DNA from: Prochilodus magdalenae
Lineage: Eukaryota > Chordata > Actinopteri > Characiformes > Prochilodontidae
DNA length: 64,000 nt
Assembly (NCBI GenBank): GCA_024036415.1
Contig: JAMWET010006803.1
Span: forward strand, 104,501 to 168,500
Direction: 5' to 3'
The translations under genes were made by a program, and so were the position numbers. Under the pieces are notes generated by a model, which was given only the letters and a program-made list of their open reading frames with translations, did not search any database and had not been told where the DNA came from. The stretch's first letter is position 1; every line of letters starts with the position of its first letter. Of the stretch, positions 59,681-64,000 are shown piece after piece.

Positions 59681-60444
59681 TTTTCAAATAAAAGGCTGGT
59701 CGTTTGGCTAGCAATAAAAGCAGAATATTTTAAACCATATAATCATGAAGATCACAATTAAAAAGTAGTGCTTTTTCTTTTGGTGAAAAACTATCTAGTG
59801 TCTATTTATCAATTAATGAATTCACTGTCACATTAAACTACAAACAGTAGGGGGCGCTCTGACTACATCCAATTCTCCAGTAATACTACTTGATTGCATC
59901 AATATATTTTTTGATTTAAAGTACATAAATGACAATTAAAACAACATGGTTGTATAAAACATTACTGAAAAGGTGAAATTATTTGAACTTACTTGGCATG
60001 TATTCTTATGCATTTCCTTACAATATTTTGATGTGATATTTTACTATATAATCTTATATTTGAGCTATGCATGTTATGTCGTCACTGATGTATAAAGACA
60101 ACACAAAGTCATGAGATCATAAAGCTGTTTATATTTATAGTCAATGTTTTTTAAAAAGGAGGTTTTAATAGTCTGTTTATTGCTGTCTGGATGGCCTTAC
60201 AACAGTAAAAGATGAGACATATTTGAAAGGTTATTGTGACAAACGAATATGTAAAAAATATATATTATATTATATTATATTATATAAAAATATCACTGAA
60301 TTTATCACTGAATATCTTTACTAAGTACTGCCAGAGATAATATCTCTATGCCTTTAGATAATATCCCTATGGCTTTAGCTCCATATGAGGTCATACGTCT
60401 ATGTTTGTGCGAGAGCGGAAGAAAAAGTAGTTCCTGCCCCACAT

Positions 60445-60625
60445 TTACTCATAAGTCAAGAGTCGTTTATTGTCATTCCATCCTGTACAAGTACACAGTG
60501 GAGTGAAATTACGTTCCTCCAGGAACAAGGTGCAATAGAAACAACGCAGTACAGTAGAGTTAACAAAAGAGGACTAAGTACACAACCGTGAGAGGTGCCG
60601 GTGCTCAGTATGGTGGAGCTGGGGA
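60445..60625 (+). repeat. Dispersed repeat with TTTATTGTCATTCCATCCTG
   Basis: GAGTCGTTTATTGTCATTCC, GTACACAGTGGAGTGAAATT, ACGTTCCTCCAGGAACAAGG and GTGCTCAGTATGGTGGAGCT follow each other as in a retroposon tail common in fish. No functional frame is seen. Confidence 0.6.
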
Positions 60626-61094
60626 TGCTATTGTCTACCCTGACTAACTGAGGTCTCCGATTCTTAATCTAAACCTTTAAAATACATTAATTTAAAAAAA
60701 ACCGCAAAAAAAAAACGCTGTGAAAACCGACTTCTGTTAGCCAAGATGCTAACCTGAGGTAAAACTGCAGGTCGACAGAATGTAAACCATCCTATTTCAT
60801 TTAGGCTCTTCGGGAGGGGTTTGGACCTGGAGATGGCAGGTAGCCTCATTTGTAGTTATGTTCATGATATCAAAAGCAAACCCAGGTTTATTATTTCATA
60901 TTATGGTTTTTTTATTACAGCTCAGACGCCTTCAGTGGGAAGGGCATATGTAGGTCTGCCTAACCTGTTGGAGGACAATTACGATACCTAATGTTGTTTT
61001 TACATATTTTGTGAACACGGGCTTCTCAGTACATTGAGTCAAACTGGACGTTTTAGAGATAAAGATATTGTTACAATATCAACTGTATTTTGAT

Positions 61095-61150
61095 CACAAT
61101 CAAGCTTGATTGGCCAAGTATGTTTAAACATGCTTTTCACTGTGTGGAGT
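61095..61150 (+). repeat. Second copy of the AAGCTTCATTTGCCAAGTATG module
   Basis: About 45 bp related to 5720-5765. Confidence 0.55.
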
Positions 61151-61315
61151 TGTATACTGTATTACAGTGCTGAGTGCAGCGGTCCAGATGTAGAGGCAGA
61201 GAACCTGGCCCATCTAAAAGTGGAGTACCAAAGAAGCACTATTCAGAGACATTCAGTACAGAGGGGTGTTGTGTGACACTATTAGCAAGGTAAATAAGAT
61301 AAGATATCAATATGT

Positions 61316-61357
61316 GTATATATATATATATATATAAAAAAAATAAATATATATAGG

Positions 61358-61395
<38 letters not shown>

Positions 61396-61424
61396 CCTAT
61401 ATATATTTATTTTTTTTATATTTA
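61316..61424. repeat. Near-perfect AT-rich palindrome
   Basis: The left arm AAAAAAAATAAATATATATA then GGCCTATATA is answered by TATATAGGCCTATATATATT then TATTTTTTTT on the right, about 40 bp each side around a TA core. It can fold into one long hairpin or cruciform. Confidence 0.9.
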
Positions 61425-63543
61425 GATAGATTTACGGAACTGCTGTTGTAAAACACTGACAACTTTGCTAACTAGCAGTACTAGCCAATGTGGGTTTTTA
61501 TTAGCATGGTGGTATTATTGTTAAAGCTAATCTGAGGTGACAGGCAGTGTACTATAAACAGTAAACCATGTGGAACATGTATAAACAACAAATATACAAA
61601 CAGCACAGAATGTTATGCTCAAACATGCTACATTAAAATAAGAGTAAATATGTATATTAAGTTGTGCCATCACTGCCATGACTTTCAACTGTTCTTTCAT
61701 TTTTGTGTTCATACATGCAGTTCAGCTTGTATATGCTTCTGCTGCTGTAATGACAGGTAAAAGACAAAAATGCTTTGAACACAGCCAGCAGATGGCGGAA
61801 GGTCTCAGATTCTTTCCTCACTGTAGCATAGTGTACAGCAGGGTCAGGTGGTATGATAATAATTATCATTATTGTGGTGAATTATGTCAAAGTATGCTTG
61901 CCTGAGCATATCAGAATCATAGAGATCATCAATACTACATTTAGACTACTGCTGTACACACATTGAACTGACCCCATTTACATGTATTATTTATTATATA
62001 AACTCCTATCTTCAAATGCAGATGTTTGTTTGTGCAGTAATTCAGTGTTTCAGTGGTTCTCCTGAAGACTTTACCACAACTCACCACTGTCAGTTTACAG
62101 TTTCTACTACACTGTGCAGGGATACCAATGCTTATTGGTCCAGTGTTTATAGCATATAGTTCATGGAATACTGTTCGCACTGTTTACGATGTTCACAATA
62201 ATACCCTGTTTATTATTTTTATTTTGTGCAATAGCACCCCATTGCATACAATGTGCAATGTTTTCTATTTTTTAAACACAGTTAAATGTTTTTAATTGTC
62301 CATATTTACACCGTGTCTATGCTTTCTAGTATGTCTACCCTACTTGTGTTTATTTTATATTTGCACATAATAGCCCGTTTTAAATAATCTGATTTAATCA
62401 GATTAAAACAGCGTAATCATGTAGACTGTTAAAAGCATTGACTTGGCAAGAATCACATTTGGATTGTATGTTGTTATGTTAGATAACTGCAACATTTGGA
62501 TAATGTAACATTTAGATACGTCTCCCAAGTGAACAAGCAGGCCCTTTTCTAATTCCCTGGAGTCTGCCAGATGGTGTAATTGTAAATCCGTTTCCCAACT
62601 GGCCATTTCACATGAAATTTCTGAAACTGGTGTTTTTGATGATATATATTGTTTTAATCTTGAATGTTTACAGGGTAGAGGGGGGCTGACGAGTTGTGCA
62701 CTGATACATTTACTACAGGCAAATACATGCAACATGAACCCGTCACAGAAATTCTGCTTAATTTAATGGATGTAACGTGAGATTTAAAGTGAATCATTTA
62801 GAGTGTTTTGATGTTCTAAAGAATTTTACTGTCTGAGTCAGATTTGTTTACAGTTGTGGTGACATCCACTTCTAAAAGCTTCATTACACAAAGGTATTAT
62901 GAAGAGATGTTACTTAATGTGTAAAACATTGTTTTGTGAAAGCTGTGTGATAAAGTTTTGGTTTTTATGTATTTTAATCTATTCATGATGTAGGGAGTGA
63001 TGCGTGGTGCCCCTAAGATGTTTCCATTGGTTTCCCCAACACTTACTTCAGCGGGGAGTAAAAATGAGTACTAAGCACATTGTACACATTCATATAGCAG
63101 CAACTTTTACATTTAGTGATAAGAAAGCCTGAACTTACTAAACCCAATATATACAGCAAGTATGTTGAAGCATTAAATTAGTCAGTGTAAAGTAAGTGTA
63201 AAAGTGTAAAAAATCAGGAAGTGGTGAATATACTGTGAGACTGAGTTTTAAATAGGGGACCAACAGGAGTTGTGGCCAAATCTGACACCCAGAGCTAAAT
63301 ATAAATAAACCACAAGATTGCACAAATGAACACCTTATTTGTTAGCATAATACTTTTGTTGCAGCTTAACTGCAGGTTTACTTTGTGGCTGAAAGTTTAC
63401 AAAATAAAAATCTGTGATTTCATCCGTGATTTTTCTGATTTAAATAATGGGAAAATTTACATTTTAGCAAAATAGCAAAAATAATCAGAATACAAACAAT
63501 TTAGACTTTTAAAAAATAAATCTACCAGTGGACTGGAGGTTAG

Positions 63544-63768
63544 GAAACCAGTCTTGCAGAGAGGGCACAACCCTCTCTGCAGAGCATCTACAATCTCAGA
63601 GTCCACAGGAGAGCTGCCTCCATCATCAAAGATCCCACCCACCCCCAACATGGACTATTTACACTTCTACCTTCAGGTCGGAGGTACAGAAGCGTGAAAT
63701 GCCGGACTACCAGATTAAAGAACTCTTTGTTTCCCACAGCCATCAGACTCTTACAACAGTTGAGCTGA
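63544..63768 (+). pseudogene. C-terminal fragment of a LINE (L2/CR1-like) reverse-transcriptase ORF
   Basis: The frame is open from 63544 to a TGA at 63766-63768. It reads RVHRRAASIIKDPTHPQHGL, then FTLLPSGRRYRSVKCRTTRL and KNSLFPTAIRLLQQLS. The D-P-[ST]-H-P, L-P-S-G-R-R-[YF]-R and R-x-x-N-S-[LF]-[FY]-P-x-A-I-x-L-L motifs are typical of the last residues of vertebrate L2-like ORF2 proteins. After the stop comes a tail with repeated TTGCAC that runs to the window end and resembles the LINE 3' UTR. Only the 3' end is seen, a 5'-truncated insertion as usual for LINEs. Confidence 0.82.
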
Positions 63769-64000
63769 TGTCTCTCCTCATAGACATCACTGTATTTATA
63801 AAAATTGCACTAACTCATATCATTTTTTTGCACATGAATAGTTGCACTACTGTACTTGACTGGTTGTGTCTGCATACAGCTGCACACATCGTTTTGCACA
63901 TGTAACTGTTCTTGTATGGTTATATTTTAGCTTATTTTGCACAAACACCACTTTGCTACAGACTGTTACAATGTAACTAATGTAGCACATACCTGCACAA
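63769..64000 (+). mobile_element. Probable LINE 3' UTR
   Basis: AT-rich sequence with repeated TTGCAC or TTTTGCACA motifs directly follows the LINE stop codon. It continues to the window edge, so the end of the insertion is not seen. Confidence 0.55.

Larger units (their letters stand above)
59720..63520. other. Upstream intergenic sequence, no gene seen
   Basis: AT-rich sequence with retroposon-like modules (60445-60625, 61095-61150) and the palindrome at 61316-61424. Open frames of 60-110 codons show no domain. Confidence 0.65.

Overview
The window looks like nuclear DNA of a ray-finned fish. A multi-exon vertebrate gene with GT-AG introns sits in AT-rich sequence full of microsatellites, minisatellites, decayed Tc1/mariner transposons and a LINE 3' end, and several dispersed modules resemble ones common in teleost genomes. 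The species cannot be named from the sequence.

One gene is certain: macroH2A1 (macroh2a1, formerly h2afy), on the minus strand. All its coding exons are here, from the ATG at 58250 down to the stop at 36698. In transcription order they encode the H2A-like histone fold (58250-58079, 57923-57817, start of 56863-56672), the basic linker (rest of 56863-56672 and start of 56193-56092) and the macro domain (56193-56092, 52124-52025 or 50060-49970, 44961-44872, 39785-39611, 36863-36698). Both members of the known mutually exclusive exon pair are present. The 100-bp exon at 52025-52124 gives the macroH2A1.1-type (ADP-ribose-binding) form and the 91-bp exon at 49970-50060 the macroH2A1.2-type form. 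The predicted products are 367 and 364 residues. Reading-frame arithmetic forces exclusivity: using both exons, or neither, meets an early stop. A CpG-rich stretch at about 59290-59680 is the likely promoter and non-coding first exon.

Positions 1-36600 lie downstream of the gene's 3' end. I recognise no protein-coding gene there. The stretch holds large tandem-repeat fields (7.44-9.05, 10.0-10.9, 11.45-11.99, 13.06-13.76, 14.40-15.39, 17.92-18.49, 27.9-29.0, 29.9-31.3 and 31.86-32.21 kb), dispersed repeats, and islands of complex, higher-GC sequence that look like candidate conserved non-coding elements. In human and stickleback the 3' side of macroH2A1 faces pitx1, so this could be part of a pitx1 regulatory landscape. 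pitx1 itself is not visible, so that is inference.

The introns carry two internally deleted Tc1-like elements (43.55-44.36 and 46.42-47.66 kb), a relic of a third (37.64-38.25 kb), a large fold-back inverted repeat (47.95-49.16 kb) and several tandem repeats. Positions 59700-64000, upstream of the gene, are AT-rich with a near-perfect palindrome at 61.3 kb and the C-terminal end of a LINE reverse-transcriptase ORF at 63.5-63.8 kb.
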